Below the pieces are notes generated by a model that was given only the letters and a program-made list of their open reading frames with translations, did not search any database and was not told the origin of the DNA. The position numbers and the translations under genes were made by a program. From Paenibacillus sp. SC116 (GTDB taxonomy: Bacteria; Bacillota; Bacilli; Paenibacillales; Paenibacillaceae), in assembly GCF_024733555.1 (NCBI RefSeq), contig NZ_JANIOF010000004.1, positions 124,001 to 188,000 on the forward strand: a stretch of 64,000 nt of DNA, given 5' to 3'. This document shows, piece by piece, positions 34,675 to 45,169 of this stretch; position 1 is the stretch's first letter; each line of letters begins with the position of its first letter.

Positions 34675-34770
34675 AATGAAAAATTGACAAGCAAGCAATA
34701 AATTTATGCCTGTCACCTTATATGCCGTATATCAAGTAGTTGTATATCAAGTAAATGCAGAAGTTTAATG

Positions 34771-34802
34771 AAGTACCTTTTCCCTAGGAGAAGGTACTTT
34801 GT
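34771..34802 (+). terminator. Rho-independent terminator
   Basis: Stem AAGTACCTTTTC/GAGAAGGTACTT with loop CCTAG, followed by T-rich sequence, after the oxidoreductase gene. Confidence 0.75.
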
Positions 34803-34948
34803 TGCTTTGCAGAGGAGTTTGGAACTGCCTACGCTCCTTTCACTCTATCATTGAATATGTTACGATTAACGTCGAATACTGGAGAATAATCTCCAATTTC
34901 GTGATGCAACGAAGTGATACATGATAAACGTACAGGCAAGGTGATAAG

Positions 34949-36039
<1,091 letters not shown>

Positions 36040-36053
36040 TTATTTGTTATGAA

Positions 36054-37460
36054 TTATTTCTTCGGTACAGCTGCATGTATCCAGTAGCTAAGTACAGTGA
36101 GTAAGAGCAAGCCTGCACCTGCAAAAAGGAGCAGTACAAATGGCTGAAGCCAGACATAAAACAATGATAAGTATTGCTCTGCTCCGACTATGCTGTTCCA
36201 AATCATGATCCAAAGGGTATCAACATTTCCTTCAAGCAAGGATTGAAATAAGGATATGGATGAATGATGACTGTGAGCTGCGATACCGATTCCAGTTGGC
36301 ACAGCAGGTGCAGCATCTACCCATACCGGAGCAATAGCAGCTGAGCTTCGAAAAAGTGCCAGCAAGGGTGTCCAGCATACATACGTTAAGATGAATGCGA
36401 GCAGGGCGTGAAGCAGTCTAGCTGCAAAGAAGCGCCAATATCGTAAGTCCGTTTGCTTGATTAAGCTGTGGACCTGCAAATGTGAGCTAATACCGCTCCA
36501 TGCCAAGACAGCGCTGACGAGGGCGGCTTGGAACTCCGAAGAGCTAAAAGCGGCGGAGCTGATTGTGAATGCCCCGAGATTAACTTCCAGTAGACCATTC
36601 ATAAGCAAATTTCCCATTGTAGATGGGAGTGCAAGACGAGCGACTTGAATGAGGACGGAGAACATCATAATATAGCCGCCAATCATCATTAAGGTCTGGA
36701 CAGCTGATGAGACAGCTTCGCCAAGCAGCCTGCCAATGGGTCTGCCATCCATTTGGCGGGCTTGTTCCATACTGTTAAGCACTCGTTGAGAAAAAGACGG
36801 TTTAAGCGATTGTGTTGCAGCAAGCTCAGTGGGGTGAATGCTTGTTGTGGTAGGTTGTTCCGCTGTGGTTGAACGGGATAAATAGGTGAAGCTAGATATC
36901 GTTGCAACTTTTTTTCGTCCATCAACCATACGTAGGAAGACAGCCGTTAGCAATGCAGTGATCCAATGTATGCAAGCGAGCAATAGTCCAACATCGGCTT
37001 GCTTCATAAAGCCTACACCTACAACAGCAACGAGAAAGACAGGGTTGCTCACATGGGCAAGAGCGAGCAATCGCTCGCCTTCCGTGCGGCTAATGCTCTG
37101 TTGCTGCCGCAGTTTGGCAATGACTTCTGCTCCAGCTGGATAGCCCGCGGTCCATCCTAAAGCCCATGCCCAGCCCCCGACTCCGGGAACGCGAATCAAT
37201 AGACGCATAATAGGTTCGAGCACAACACCTAGCGCGTGAACCCAGCCAAATGCCGACAGAAGATGAGACAAGACGAGGAACGGAAGCAGGGCTGGAAATA
37301 TAATCGTCCACCATACTTGTAGACCTTGCAATGAGGCTTGAAAAGCTGCTGTAGGATACAGCATGATGCTGACGACAAGCAGTACGACCGAGGCTCCGAC
37401 AAAGAGCGTGTACAACGGGTGTTGAAAGACAGACGTGTGGAGTAAACGGACGGACCGCAT
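36054..37460 (-). CDS. ylbJ: Sporulation integral membrane protein YlbJ
   Basis: A 468-aa polytopic protein of the YlbJ family (nucleoside-recognition/Gate fold), needed for normal spore cortex formation in Bacillus subtilis. Features are the N-terminal hydrophobic segment LFVGASVVLLVVSIMLYP, the motif TIIFPALLPFLVLSHLLSAFG, and GWTAGYPAGAEVIAKLRQQQSISRTEGERLLALAHVSNPVF, typical of the family. It is longer than the roughly 410-residue norm because of a low-complexity loop near 190-250. The ATG at 37460 follows AAAGAGGTG. Unlike the Bacillus subtilis arrangement, it is inverted relative to coaD and ylbL. Confidence 0.92.
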   Translation of the reverse strand: MRSVRLLHTSVFQHPLYTLFVGASVVLLVVSIMLYPTAAFQASLQGLQVWWTIIFPALLPFLVLSHLLSAFGWVHALGVVLEPIMRLLIRVPGVGGWAWALGWTAGYPAGAEVIAKLRQQQSISRTEGERLLALAHVSNPVFLVAVVGVGFMKQADVGLLLACIHWITALLTAVFLRMVDGRKKVATISSFTYLSRSTTAEQPTTTSIHPTELAATQSLKPSFSQRVLNSMEQARQMDGRPIGRLLGEAVSSAVQTLMMIGGYIMMFSVLIQVARLALPSTMGNLLMNGLLEVNLGAFTISSAAFSSSEFQAALVSAVLAWSGISSHLQVHSLIKQTDLRYWRFFAARLLHALLAFILTYVCWTPLLALFRSSAAIAPVWVDAAPAVPTGIGIAAHSHHSSISLFQSLLEGNVDTLWIMIWNSIVGAEQYLSLFYVWLQPFVLLLFAGAGLLLLTVLSYWIHAAVPKK

Positions 37461-37579
37461 TGAATTCACCTCTTTGTTAAAGATTAAAGGCAAGACGTAA
37501 GTCTGTACGAAGCTGCATATAGTTTCATATGTACGTGAAATGGACGGGCTTTAGACCATACAGAAGGAAGGTGAGTCTG

Positions 37580-38662
37580 ATGAATGAGAATGATGAGCAG
37601 CTTGAGAAGCAACGCTATGGTGGATGGTCTTTTTCCTGGCGTTGGCTAATCGCTATTGTAGCACTGGTGTATTTTTTGGTGTACATGCCAACTTCTTACG
37701 TGATTTATACACCGGGAAGCGCAGAATCGATCAAACCGCTTGTTGAAGTAAAAGGCGGGGATGATACAGAGCAAGGTGCTTTCATGCTGACTACCGTCCG
37801 CAGAACCTATGCGAATATGGGGCTCATTATCTGGCACTCCTTCAATTCAGATGCCCAATTTGGGAAGAAACAGGATGCGCTGCAAGGACGCTCAGAGGCA
37901 GAATATGAGACCGAGCTCGTATTTAGTATGAGCGGTTCTCAGAGCAGCGCTATATTAGCTGCATATAACGCGGCAAACATTCCATACGATAAGGTCAATA
38001 CGGGTTTGTATGTCATCTACAATTTGCCTAATGTGTCGAGTAATGAGTTTAAGACGCAAGATCGCATACTGAGTGTAGAAGGGCAAAAGGTCAATACAGT
38101 CAAGGAAGTAAAAGCGATTATTGCGAAGTATAAGGAAGGGCAGACGCTTACGGTTCAGATTGAGCGTGAAGGCAAGAAGCAGGACGTTAAAGCTAAGTTG
38201 GTTCGCTACAAGCCATATAAACAAGCAGAGAACACGGTAGTAGGCTTTGGTACCACATTTGGAGAAAAGGTGGATATCGTACCTCGCAATCCGAAGGATA
38301 AGATTACATTCCACGAAAGTGATATCGGTGGACCTTCAGCTGGGCTCATGTTCACATTGGAGCTAATTAATCGCCTGACACCAGGAGATCTGTCACGCGG
38401 TCATTTCATTGCAGGTACAGGTGAGATTACACCTGAAGGCAAAGTAGGCATGATCGGCGGCGTTCAGCATAAAGTGGTGGCTGCAGATCAAGAAGGAGCT
38501 AGTTTGTTCCTCGTCCCGGAAGGAAACTATGAGGAAGCCAAGGCGAAAGTAGACACTATGGATACGAAGATGAAACTTGTGCCTGTACGTACGCTCCAAG
38601 ACGCATTAACAGCAATTGAACAGTTAGAGGTAAAAGCTGCTAAGGTAAATGAAGTTAAATAA
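37580..38662 (+). CDS. ylbL: PDZ and Lon-type membrane-anchored protease YlbL
   Basis: A 360-aa protein with one N-terminal transmembrane anchor (WLIAIVALVYFLVYMPTSYVI), a PDZ domain (about 140-215: QDRILSVEGQKVNTVKEVKAII) and a C-terminal Lon-like S16 protease domain. The Ser-Lys dyad is Ser253 in GGPSAG and Lys298 in GGVQHKVVAA. The family includes SepM; in Bacilli it acts outside the membrane in signal-peptide or checkpoint proteolysis. The ATG at 37580 is preceded by GGAAGGTGAG; the longer frame from 37529 lacks a binding site. It is followed by a terminator. Confidence 0.94.
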   Translation: MNENDEQLEKQRYGGWSFSWRWLIAIVALVYFLVYMPTSYVIYTPGSAESIKPLVEVKGGDDTEQGAFMLTTVRRTYANMGLIIWHSFNSDAQFGKKQDALQGRSEAEYETELVFSMSGSQSSAILAAYNAANIPYDKVNTGLYVIYNLPNVSSNEFKTQDRILSVEGQKVNTVKEVKAIIAKYKEGQTLTVQIEREGKKQDVKAKLVRYKPYKQAENTVVGFGTTFGEKVDIVPRNPKDKITFHESDIGGPSAGLMFTLELINRLTPGDLSRGHFIAGTGEITPEGKVGMIGGVQHKVVAADQEGASLFLVPEGNYEEAKAKVDTMDTKMKLVPVRTLQDALTAIEQLEVKAAKVNEVK

Positions 38663-38692
38663 ATCGTGCTATATTTATATAAGCATAAAAAT

Positions 38693-38741
38693 AAGCATCC
38701 TAAGCCCATGTTATGATGAGCGATTGGATGCTTGTTTTTTA
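38693..38741. terminator. Bidirectional rho-independent terminator
   Basis: AAGCATCC pairs with GGATGCTT around a 25-base loop, with a T run after it and an A-rich flank before it. It serves convergent ylbL and tmcAL. Confidence 0.75.
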
Positions 38742-38811
38742 TCGGTAAGGAAAGGCAGGTATGTTTAATAAAATGGATTCTGACGTGATCTCTATTCCAT
38801 CCGGTTTTATG

Positions 38812-40074
38812 CTAATTGCTTGGATGACAGCGACGCGGCGGCTCGTAAAAGTCGCGATAGGCAGTGCGTCCTTGTACGAGAGAAATGCCAGCTGCGTAGA
38901 CGGCGGTAGCACGAACATCTGCGGCTAAGCCAGCAGCTCCACCAAGCATGTTATTCTCTCTCGTTACTGTATGTACAATAGGTAAGGAAGCGGATTTTTT
39001 CATTTTTTTCAACAGAGCCTGGCCTTTTTGGCTAAATCCGAGCACACGAATGTAGTGTGGACCGCACTGAAGCGCTTCAGGACCAAAGTCTTCTTTCGTA
39101 TGGTTGAGCAAAATATGTGTAAGCATGCGCTGAAGTTTTGTCAGTGTATACCGTTTGGTTTTTAATGCTTCTAGAAATGGTTGAACTCGCCATTCTGATA
39201 GTTGTGGCAGTGTGTGTAAAATACGATGCTCTAAGCCCTCTGTGACCTCGAGTATGCTATTCAATGATTCTGGACAAGAAGTAGATAGACGATAGAACAA
39301 AGATGCGGCATACGACTCCCAGTGGCCAAAATGCTTGCCTGCTGTCGTCCATTGATTGATTATTTCCTGCGATGCAAAGGGCAGGAATGGTTCAGCTGCC
39401 AATGCGGACTCGTGATGAATCAGGCGCCTTACCGCCGTGGCGCTTGCAATCGAGTCCGAATGCGCGGTCGTGTCGTGATAGCCCGCTGCGACACGTTGAA
39501 TTGTATAGGGCTTCATCGCGGATTGAAGCCGCTCCGAAGCCATCATATAGTGCAGGCCGAGCGAATTGTTCGGCTCTGCCAGCCAACTCGCGTCGACAGC
39601 AGCATCGCCGCCTTCGGCAGCTGTCTCTGTTGCTGCCGCCTGGGCATAGGCAGCAGGGTAGCTAACGCCCTGCTTCAATGCATCACGCAGCCTTGCAGCG
39701 AACGCGGAATTTTCCCGCGTAAGTCGCTGCGCAGCACTTGCAAGCGGCGCAAGCTCGCCCAGCTCGCTGCCGAAGCAAAAGGCGTCCACGACACCGGTGG
39801 CGGCAAGAGTCGCCACCGCCCCGTGGGCGAACCATTCAGCTGGCTGTACCGCATACGCGGTAGGCAGCTCCAACACAAGGTCAAGCCCATTCGCGAGCGC
39901 CATGTCGGCTCGCGCCCATTTATCTAACAGAGCAGGCTCGCCACGCTGAAGGAAGTGGCCGCTCATAACAGCAACAACTGCATCTGCATCGGCTATTTGT
40001 TTCGATTGTTGGAGATGATACAAATGTCCATTGTGCATGGGATTGTATTCAACGATGAGACCAACCGTTTGCAT
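38812..40074 (-). CDS. tmcAL: tRNA(Met) cytidine acetate ligase (YlbM)
   Basis: A 420-aa nucleotidyltransferase-like enzyme that uses acetate and ATP to make N4-acetylcytidine in the elongator tRNA-Met anticodon. The N-terminal GLIVEYNPMHNGHLYHLQQSK carries the HIGH-like H-x-G-H motif. FCFGSELGEL and EPNNSLGLHYM are family segments. Bases about 39400-39930 are visibly more GC-rich (many GCC/GCG Ala codons) than the rest, which opens long shadow frames on the other strand. The gene is inverted relative to yceD, unlike the Bacillus subtilis order. AAAGGA lies about 12 bases before the ATG. Confidence 0.94.
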   Translation of the reverse strand: MQTVGLIVEYNPMHNGHLYHLQQSKQIADADAVVAVMSGHFLQRGEPALLDKWARADMALANGLDLVLELPTAYAVQPAEWFAHGAVATLAATGVVDAFCFGSELGELAPLASAAQRLTRENSAFAARLRDALKQGVSYPAAYAQAAATETAAEGGDAAVDASWLAEPNNSLGLHYMMASERLQSAMKPYTIQRVAAGYHDTTAHSDSIASATAVRRLIHHESALAAEPFLPFASQEIINQWTTAGKHFGHWESYAASLFYRLSTSCPESLNSILEVTEGLEHRILHTLPQLSEWRVQPFLEALKTKRYTLTKLQRMLTHILLNHTKEDFGPEALQCGPHYIRVLGFSQKGQALLKKMKKSASLPIVHTVTRENNMLGGAAGLAADVRATAVYAAGISLVQGRTAYRDFYEPPRRCHPSN

Positions 40075-40282
40075 ATATTTTAATATTCCTTTCCATCAGG
40101 TATGGATGTATAATTTTCTCAATATCGTTCCTGTGCAAGTGATGTCATAATCATAACATGGACATGCATCCATGTCCTAGTTGCTCGCAACGAGAGGAAC
40201 GATGCAATCGACTGGATGGCTACCGGCAAAGAGAAGAAGGAAGTCACCGCACGCAATCTCGTAAACTGTCAAACATAATTGG

Positions 40283-40312
40283 TTGACAAAGCATGAGAAA
40301 AATCGCTATAAT
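40283..40312 (+). promoter_or_regulatory. Consensus sigma-A promoter for yceD-rpmF
   Basis: TTGACA (40283-40288) and TATAAT (40307-40312) are both perfect, with an 18-base spacer. They lie 27 bases before the yceD start. Confidence 0.9.
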
Positions 40313-40338
40313 TAATTTTGTTTGTTTGGGGTGATAAC

Positions 40339-40851
40339 ATGAAATTTTCTTATCGGGACGCGATCAATGGTCAACAGGCGCACATACGAGAAACGTTTGA
40401 GATAGAAGATCCTATTTTCAATCGCAGCGATATTCGTCGTATTGCACCCGTTAATGTCGACTTAACAGCGGCTGCGGAAGACGACGACCAAGTTGGCGTT
40501 ACAGGGAATTTGACAACAACGTTGGACGTTAGCTGTTCACGTTGCTTAACGCCTCACACTGAGACAGTTGTCATTCCGTTTCATGAGCATTTTAAGCTGA
40601 CGGACTCTACTACTGATCTTCCAGCAGATGACGAGGATGATGTCATTTACGTGACGGATGAACGCGTTAATCTGATTCCATATGTGGAGGAAGCGGTGTT
40701 TGTTCATTTGCCGTATACAACCTTATGTGCTGAAGACTGCAAGGGGCTTTGCCCAACTTGTGGAACGAATCGCAACGATAAGGATTGTGGATGTTCGAAT
40801 GAACGAATTGATCCGAGACTAGCAGGGTTGAAAGATTTCTTTAAGAACTAA
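40339..40851 (+). CDS. yceD: YceD/DUF177 large-subunit accumulation protein (YlbN)
   Basis: A 170-aa DUF177 family protein, linked in plants and bacteria to 23S rRNA processing and regularly paired with rpmF. Two Cys clusters (CSRCLTPH and CAEDCKGLCPTCGTNRNDKDCGC) suggest metal binding. GGGGTG lies 5 bases before the ATG at 40339; the frame is open upstream, but 40339 gives the usual N-terminus MKFSYRDA. It is co-transcribed with rpmF 52 bases downstream. Confidence 0.93.
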   Translation: MKFSYRDAINGQQAHIRETFEIEDPIFNRSDIRRIAPVNVDLTAAAEDDDQVGVTGNLTTTLDVSCSRCLTPHTETVVIPFHEHFKLTDSTTDLPADDEDDVIYVTDERVNLIPYVEEAVFVHLPYTTLCAEDCKGLCPTCGTNRNDKDCGCSNERIDPRLAGLKDFFKN

Positions 40852-40903
40852 AGAACTTACAACCGAAATTTGCAAGATGTAATTTGGGTAAGGAGGTGTA
40901 AAC

Positions 40904-41077
40904 ATGGCAGTACCTCAGAGAAGAACTTCTAAAACACGTCGTGATAAGCGCCGTACGCACTTCAAACTGTCCGTACCGGGCATGGTTAAGTGTGATCAAT
41001 GTGGTGAGTTGAAATTGGGCCACCATGTATGTAAAGTGTGCGGAACATACAAAACAAGAGAGATCATCACACAATAA
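40904..41077 (+). CDS. rpmF: Ribosomal protein L32
   Basis: A 57-aa large-subunit protein. [22 protein letters not shown] is the diagnostic basic N-terminus in outline, and two CxxC pairs (CDQC, CKVC) form the zinc ribbon. AGGAGGTG precedes the ATG. A terminator follows, separating it from the fapR operon. Confidence 0.97.
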   Translation: MAVPQRRTSKTRRDKRRTHFKLSVPGMVKCDQCGELKLGHHVCKVCGTYKTREIITQ

Positions 41078-41135
41078 TCGTATAATTAGCGACCGCATTC
41101 ACATTTTGTGAGGGAAGTCTCTAAGTACGGGAAAT

Positions 41136-41172
41136 GTAGCATTTCATCATTTGGTGGAATGCTACTTTTTTT
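41136..41172 (+). terminator. Rho-independent terminator after rpmF
   Basis: GTAGCATTTCA pairs with TGGAATGCTAC (one G-U pair), followed by TTTTTTT. Confidence 0.9.
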
Positions 41173-41214
41173 ATGCGTCATTGGCTCCATTTTAATCCAA
41201 ATGTGAACTTATGC

Positions 41215-41265
41215 TTTTCAGAAGTGAAAATATTATATATACTACAATTAGTACCTGGTTCTAAT
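41215..41265 (+). promoter_or_regulatory. fapR operon promoter with FapR operator
   Basis: A -35 TTTTCA (41215-41220) and a -10 TATACT (41238-41243) are 17 bases apart. Immediately downstream, 41247-41265 reads ATTAGTACCTGGTTCTAAT, close to the known FapR operator and placed where the repressor would block initiation. Malonyl-CoA or malonyl-ACP would relieve it. Confidence 0.88.
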
Positions 41266-41379
41266 ACGAACCTAAACCTCATAGGCGGATATGCTCATTC
41301 GCTAATGATTGGATTGGAACAGGTTAACAAGAACGGATAAGCAACATGTTACTCATAGTGATTAAAGGTGGTGTAACAC

Positions 41380-41988
41380 ATCGAAAAGCTACCTAAGCGC
41401 GAGAGACAACGGCAATTGGCCGGTATTATAGAAGAAAACCCATTTGTTACAGATCAGGAGCTAACACGCAAGCTTCGAGTCAGCATTCAGACCATACGAC
41501 TGGATCGAATGGAGTTAGGTATACCCGAACTAAGAGAACGAATGAAAGTGATGGCAGAACAATCTTATGATCAGGTTCGGTCACTTCCAATTGATGAGGT
41601 AATCGGGGAAGTTATTGATTTGCAGCTCGACCGAAGTGGTATTTCTATTTTCGAAATTAAGCAGGAACACGTATTTTCTCGTACGCATGTCGCACGTGGA
41701 CATCACTTGTTCGCACAAGCGAACTCATTAGCCATCGCAGTTATAAACGAAGAAGTTGCTTTGACTGCTACAGCAGACATACGCTTTGTTCGGCAAGTGC
41801 ATCTTGGTGAGAAAGTAGTGGCTAAAGCATATGTGCGCTCCGTATTAGGAGAGCGAAACAAAGCCAAAGTTGAAGTGTTTAGTTATGTCGGTGATGATTT
41901 GGTTGTCCACGGACACTTTATTATTTTCCGTTCTACATCAGAGGGAGCAGTCAGCGAAGGAGGACATGAAGATGAGAATCGCCATTGA
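41380..41988 (+). CDS. fapR: Fatty-acid biosynthesis repressor FapR (apparent ATC start)
   Basis: A 202-aa malonyl-CoA-responsive repressor with an N-terminal helix-turn-helix ([27 protein letters not shown]) and a C-terminal hot-dog effector domain ([24 protein letters not shown]). The conserved N-terminus [20 protein letters not shown] is encoded upstream of the first standard start (TTG 41416). An in-frame TAA at 41374 leaves only ATC at 41380 as a candidate, and it is 8 bases from AAGGTGG, an ideal distance. Starting at TTG would remove part of the DNA-binding domain. The gene is autoregulated through the operator upstream and overlaps plsX by 17 bases. Confidence 0.9.
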   Translation: MEKLPKRERQRQLAGIIEENPFVTDQELTRKLRVSIQTIRLDRMELGIPELRERMKVMAEQSYDQVRSLPIDEVIGEVIDLQLDRSGISIFEIKQEHVFSRTHVARGHHLFAQANSLAIAVINEEVALTATADIRFVRQVHLGEKVVAKAYVRSVLGERNKAKVEVFSYVGDDLVVHGHFIIFRSTSEGAVSEGGHEDENRH

Positions 41989-42970
41989 TGCAATGGGAGG
42001 AGACCGTGCGCCAGCCAGTATAGTAGAGGGTGCATTGGAAGCGGCTAAAAATTGGAATGAACTAGAAATCATTCTCGTCGGAGATGAAAAAGCTATTAAG
42101 CCGCACTTATCCAACCAGCCTTCCAATATCCGTGTTGTTCATACAGAAGAGCGTATTGAAGCCGACGACGAGCCTGTTCGCGCAGTTCGCCGTAAGAAGG
42201 GTGCTTCGATGGTCATGGCAGGACGAATGGTACGTGAAGGTGAAGCGGACTGCATGATCTCAGCGGGTAATACGGGAGCTTTAATGACGACAGGGCTATT
42301 GGTAGTCGGAAGGATGGAAGGAGTAGAGCGTCCTGCTCTTGCACCTATGATTCCTACAATGGATGGAAAAGGAATGTTGGCACTGGATCTTGGAGCTAAC
42401 ATGGATGCGAAACCTGAACATCTCGTACAATATGCCATTATGGGCAGGATATATAGAGAGAAAGTACACGGCATTAAGAAACCGCGTGTAGGTTTGTTGA
42501 ACGTGGGCAGTGAAGCACAGAAAGGAAATGAACTTACAAAAGCTGTATTTCCTTTATTGGAACAAGCCCCTATCCATTTTATCGGGAACGTAGAGTCGCG
42601 TGACGTGCTGGAAGGCGCTTGTGATGTTATCGTATGCGATGGATTCGCAGGTAACGTTATGTTGAAGACATTAGAAGGTACGGCTGGTTCGTTATTTAAT
42701 GTCTTGAAACAGGAATTTACTCGTTCTTGGCTCACGAAGTTAGGTGCAGCGCTAGTGATGCCTGGATTGAAACGATTGAAACAAACGATGGATTACAAGG
42801 AACACGGCGGAGCTCCTTTGCTTGGATTGAATGGACTCGTCATCAAAGCCCACGGATCTTCTGATGGGCGTGCAGTATTTAATGCGATAAGACAAGCGCG
42901 TACAGCATTACAGCATAATTTAACGGAGACTATCTCCGCTGAAATTGTTCGTCAACCTAGCGGGAAGTGA
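41972..42970 (+). CDS. plsX: Phosphate acyltransferase PlsX
   Basis: A 332-aa peripheral membrane enzyme that makes acyl-phosphate from acyl-ACP for phospholipid synthesis with Pls[15 protein letters not shown] and SAGNTGALM are family signatures, with [13 protein letters not shown] further on. GGAGG is 8 bases before the ATG at 41972; an ATG at 41966 is too close. It overlaps the end of fapR and the plus-strand start region of fabH, so coupling is expected. Confidence 0.97.
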   Translation: MRIAIDAMGGDRAPASIVEGALEAAKNWNELEIILVGDEKAIKPHLSNQPSNIRVVHTEERIEADDEPVRAVRRKKGASMVMAGRMVREGEADCMISAGNTGALMTTGLLVVGRMEGVERPALAPMIPTMDGKGMLALDLGANMDAKPEHLVQYAIMGRIYREKVHGIKKPRVGLLNVGSEAQKGNELTKAVFPLLEQAPIHFIGNVESRDVLEGACDVIVCDGFAGNVMLKTLEGTAGSLFNVLKQEFTRSWLTKLGAALVMPGLKRLKQTMDYKEHGGAPLLGLNGLVIKAHGSSDGRAVFNAIRQARTALQHNLTETISAEIVRQPSGK

Positions 42971-42981
42971 GTGTGAGAGCT

Positions 42982-43974
42982 ATGAAATTGCGTCCGGTTG
43001 GTATTATTGGGACGGGTAAATATGTACCTGAACGTATTCTTTCCAATGCAGAATTGGAAGAAATGGTAGATACGACTGACGAATGGATTGTAACACGCAC
43101 AGGGATGAAAGAGCGTCGCATCGCTGCTGATGATCAGATGACTTCAGATTTGGCTTATGAGGCATCTGTTCAAGCGCTCGCCGCAGCAGGAATTACAGCG
43201 GAGCAACTGGATTTGATTGTGGTAACGACAGTAACACCAGATATGCCGTTCCCATCCACTGCATGTATCGTGCAAGAACGGCTTGGAGCCAAGCATGCAG
43301 CAGCATTTGACCTATCTGCAGCTTGTGCAGGATTTATTTATGGATTGGCTACTGCGTCAAATTATATTGCTACGGGCATGTACAAATATGTATTAGTAAT
43401 CGGTGCAGAAACACTCTCGCGGATTACAGATTATACGGATCGCAACACTTGTATTTTATTTGGTGATGGAGCAGGGGCTGCAGTATTGGGTCCTGTAGAA
43501 GAAGGGTATGGCATTCAGTCGTTCGAGTTGGGAGCGGATGGAACAGGCGCGGAATTGCTTAAAATAGAAGGTGGAGGCTCGCGCTGCCTAACAACGGCCG
43601 ATTCTTCAGAAGAGAAGCGTCCTTTCATTTATATGAATGGTCGCGAAGTGTTCAAGTTTGCGGTTCGCATTATGGGAAGCGCTGCAGAGCAAGCGTTAGC
43701 TAAGGCAGGAAAGTCAAAAGAAGATATCGATCTATTTATTCCGCATCAAGCCAATATGCGCATAATCCAATCAGCTTTGGAACGTCTGAAGTTACCGGAA
43801 GAAAAATGTGTGATTAACCTTCCGAATTATGCAAATACGTCTGCAGCTTCAATTCCACTGGCGTTAGCAGAAGCTGTGGAGCAAGGGCGCTTAAAGCGTG
43901 GAGACACAGTTGTTCTCGTTGGTTTCGGTGGTGGATTGACTTGGGGATCAACGGTATTAACTTGGTATAAATAA
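42982..43974 (+). CDS. fabH: 3-oxoacyl-ACP synthase III
   Basis: A 330-aa enzyme that condenses acyl-CoA primers with malonyl-ACP to start fatty-acid synthesis. The triad is Cys115 (DLSAACAGF), His255 (PHQANMRI) and Asn285 (NYANTSAAS). The ATG at 42982 is chosen, 11 bases after the plsX stop; an in-frame GTG at 42967 would overlap plsX and has no clear binding site. The binding site for 42982 (GTGAGAG) is also weak, so coupling to plsX translation is likely. Confidence 0.96.
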   Translation: MKLRPVGIIGTGKYVPERILSNAELEEMVDTTDEWIVTRTGMKERRIAADDQMTSDLAYEASVQALAAAGITAEQLDLIVVTTVTPDMPFPSTACIVQERLGAKHAAAFDLSAACAGFIYGLATASNYIATGMYKYVLVIGAETLSRITDYTDRNTCILFGDGAGAAVLGPVEEGYGIQSFELGADGTGAELLKIEGGGSRCLTTADSSEEKRPFIYMNGREVFKFAVRIMGSAAEQALAKAGKSKEDIDLFIPHQANMRIIQSALERLKLPEEKCVINLPNYANTSAASIPLALAEAVEQGRLKRGDTVVLVGFGGGLTWGSTVLTWYK

Positions 43975-44009
43975 AAAAAGATTTCATTTGGATGCAAGGA
44001 GTGGACTTG

Positions 44010-44942
44010 ATGAGTAAGATCGCGTTTGTGTTTCCTGGACAAGGAGCTCAGTCTGTAGGAATGGGCAAAGATGTCTATGAAGCCAATCCAGCTTCGCGTG
44101 AAATTTTTGAGCTTGCAAACCGGGTGCTTGGATATGACCTTACTGATATTATTTTTAATGGACCCGAAGAGGTATTGAAGCAAACGATCCATACGCAGCC
44201 TGCTCTCATGACAGTTAGTTATGCATTATACACAGCATTCGCTGAACACGGGATTCGCCCCGACTATTTAGCAGGACATAGTCTTGGTGAGTACAGTGCT
44301 TTAGCTGTGGCTGGCGTAATGAGCTTTGAAGATGCGGTTGCTACTGTACGCAAGCGAGGCGAATACATGGAAGCTGCTGTTCCGAAAGGTCAGGGCGCTA
44401 TGGCAGCCGTACTTGGAGCGGGGCGTGAGCAGCTCGGGGCACTTTGTGATGATATTTCTGCCTTCAGAGCTCCTGTTGAAATGGCAAATATCAATTGCCC
44501 AGGACAAATCGTTATCTCTGGTTCAGCCGATGGTGTTCAGGCGGTAGTCGAACGCGGGAAAGAAGCTGGAGCCAAACGTGTCATTCCACTTGAGGTGAGC
44601 GGTCCATTCCACTCCTCTCTGATGAAACCCGCTGCTGATCAACTTAGCGACGCTTTTGATCATGTCAGCTTACAAGATGCGCACATTCCGATTGTGTCGA
44701 ATGTATCCGCTCAGGCGGAGCAAGAAGCAGGACGTATTCGTCAACTGCTTGTTGAACAAGTTTGCTCCCCTGTACTATGGGAAGACAGTATACAGTATAT
44801 GATTGGACAAGGTGTAGATACATTTATCGAACTTGGTTCCGGTACAGTGCTAGCTGGACTTATTAAGAAGATTGATCGTTCGGTTAAAGTTGTTTCCATT
44901 AACAGTTTAGAATCGCTTGAGGCATTCCAATTACAGCCGTAA
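44010..44942 (+). CDS. fabD: Malonyl-CoA:ACP transacylase
   Basis: A 310-aa enzyme that loads malonyl groups onto ACP. FPGQGAQSVGMG and the nucleophile Ser91 in GHSLGEYSALAVAG are diagnostic, with the His region GPFHSSLM. AAGGAG is 8 bases before the ATG at 44010. It is the fourth gene of the FapR-controlled operon. Confidence 0.97.
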   Translation: MSKIAFVFPGQGAQSVGMGKDVYEANPASREIFELANRVLGYDLTDIIFNGPEEVLKQTIHTQPALMTVSYALYTAFAEHGIRPDYLAGHSLGEYSALAVAGVMSFEDAVATVRKRGEYMEAAVPKGQGAMAAVLGAGREQLGALCDDISAFRAPVEMANINCPGQIVISGSADGVQAVVERGKEAGAKRVIPLEVSGPFHSSLMKPAADQLSDAFDHVSLQDAHIPIVSNVSAQAEQEAGRIRQLLVEQVCSPVLWEDSIQYMIGQGVDTFIELGSGTVLAGLIKKIDRSVKVVSINSLESLEAFQLQP

Positions 44943-45115
44943 GAGGATGCTGCTGTTTGAATCTTATGGATACGACAGTGCCAGCCTCGCGTCGATGCTG
45001 ACTTGAACCTTGACAATGTATAAAGGTATCATTGGATTTGTCATCTTGTTGTAAGTAGATAGATCCATCTACATAATCTAACAGGCCTAATCGTCGTCAT
45101 CGTTAATGGCGATGC

Positions 45116-45144
45116 AGGGCATACCCCGATGCGGCGTATGCCCT
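45116..45144 (+). promoter_or_regulatory. Stem-loop upstream of fabG
   Basis: A perfect 9-bp stem, AGGGCATAC/GTATGCCCT, with an 11-base loop and no T run, lies 8 bases before the AAGGAGGG of fabG. In a 227-base gap of an otherwise compact operon it may affect processing or translation; the role is unknown. Confidence 0.45.
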
Positions 45145-45169
45145 ATTAAAGGACAAGGAGGGTATTTGG

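Noticed and set aside
39322-39927. 201-codon plus-strand frame opposite tmcAL
   Set aside because: A by-product of the GC-rich patch in tmcAL; Arg/Cys-rich and without a binding site.
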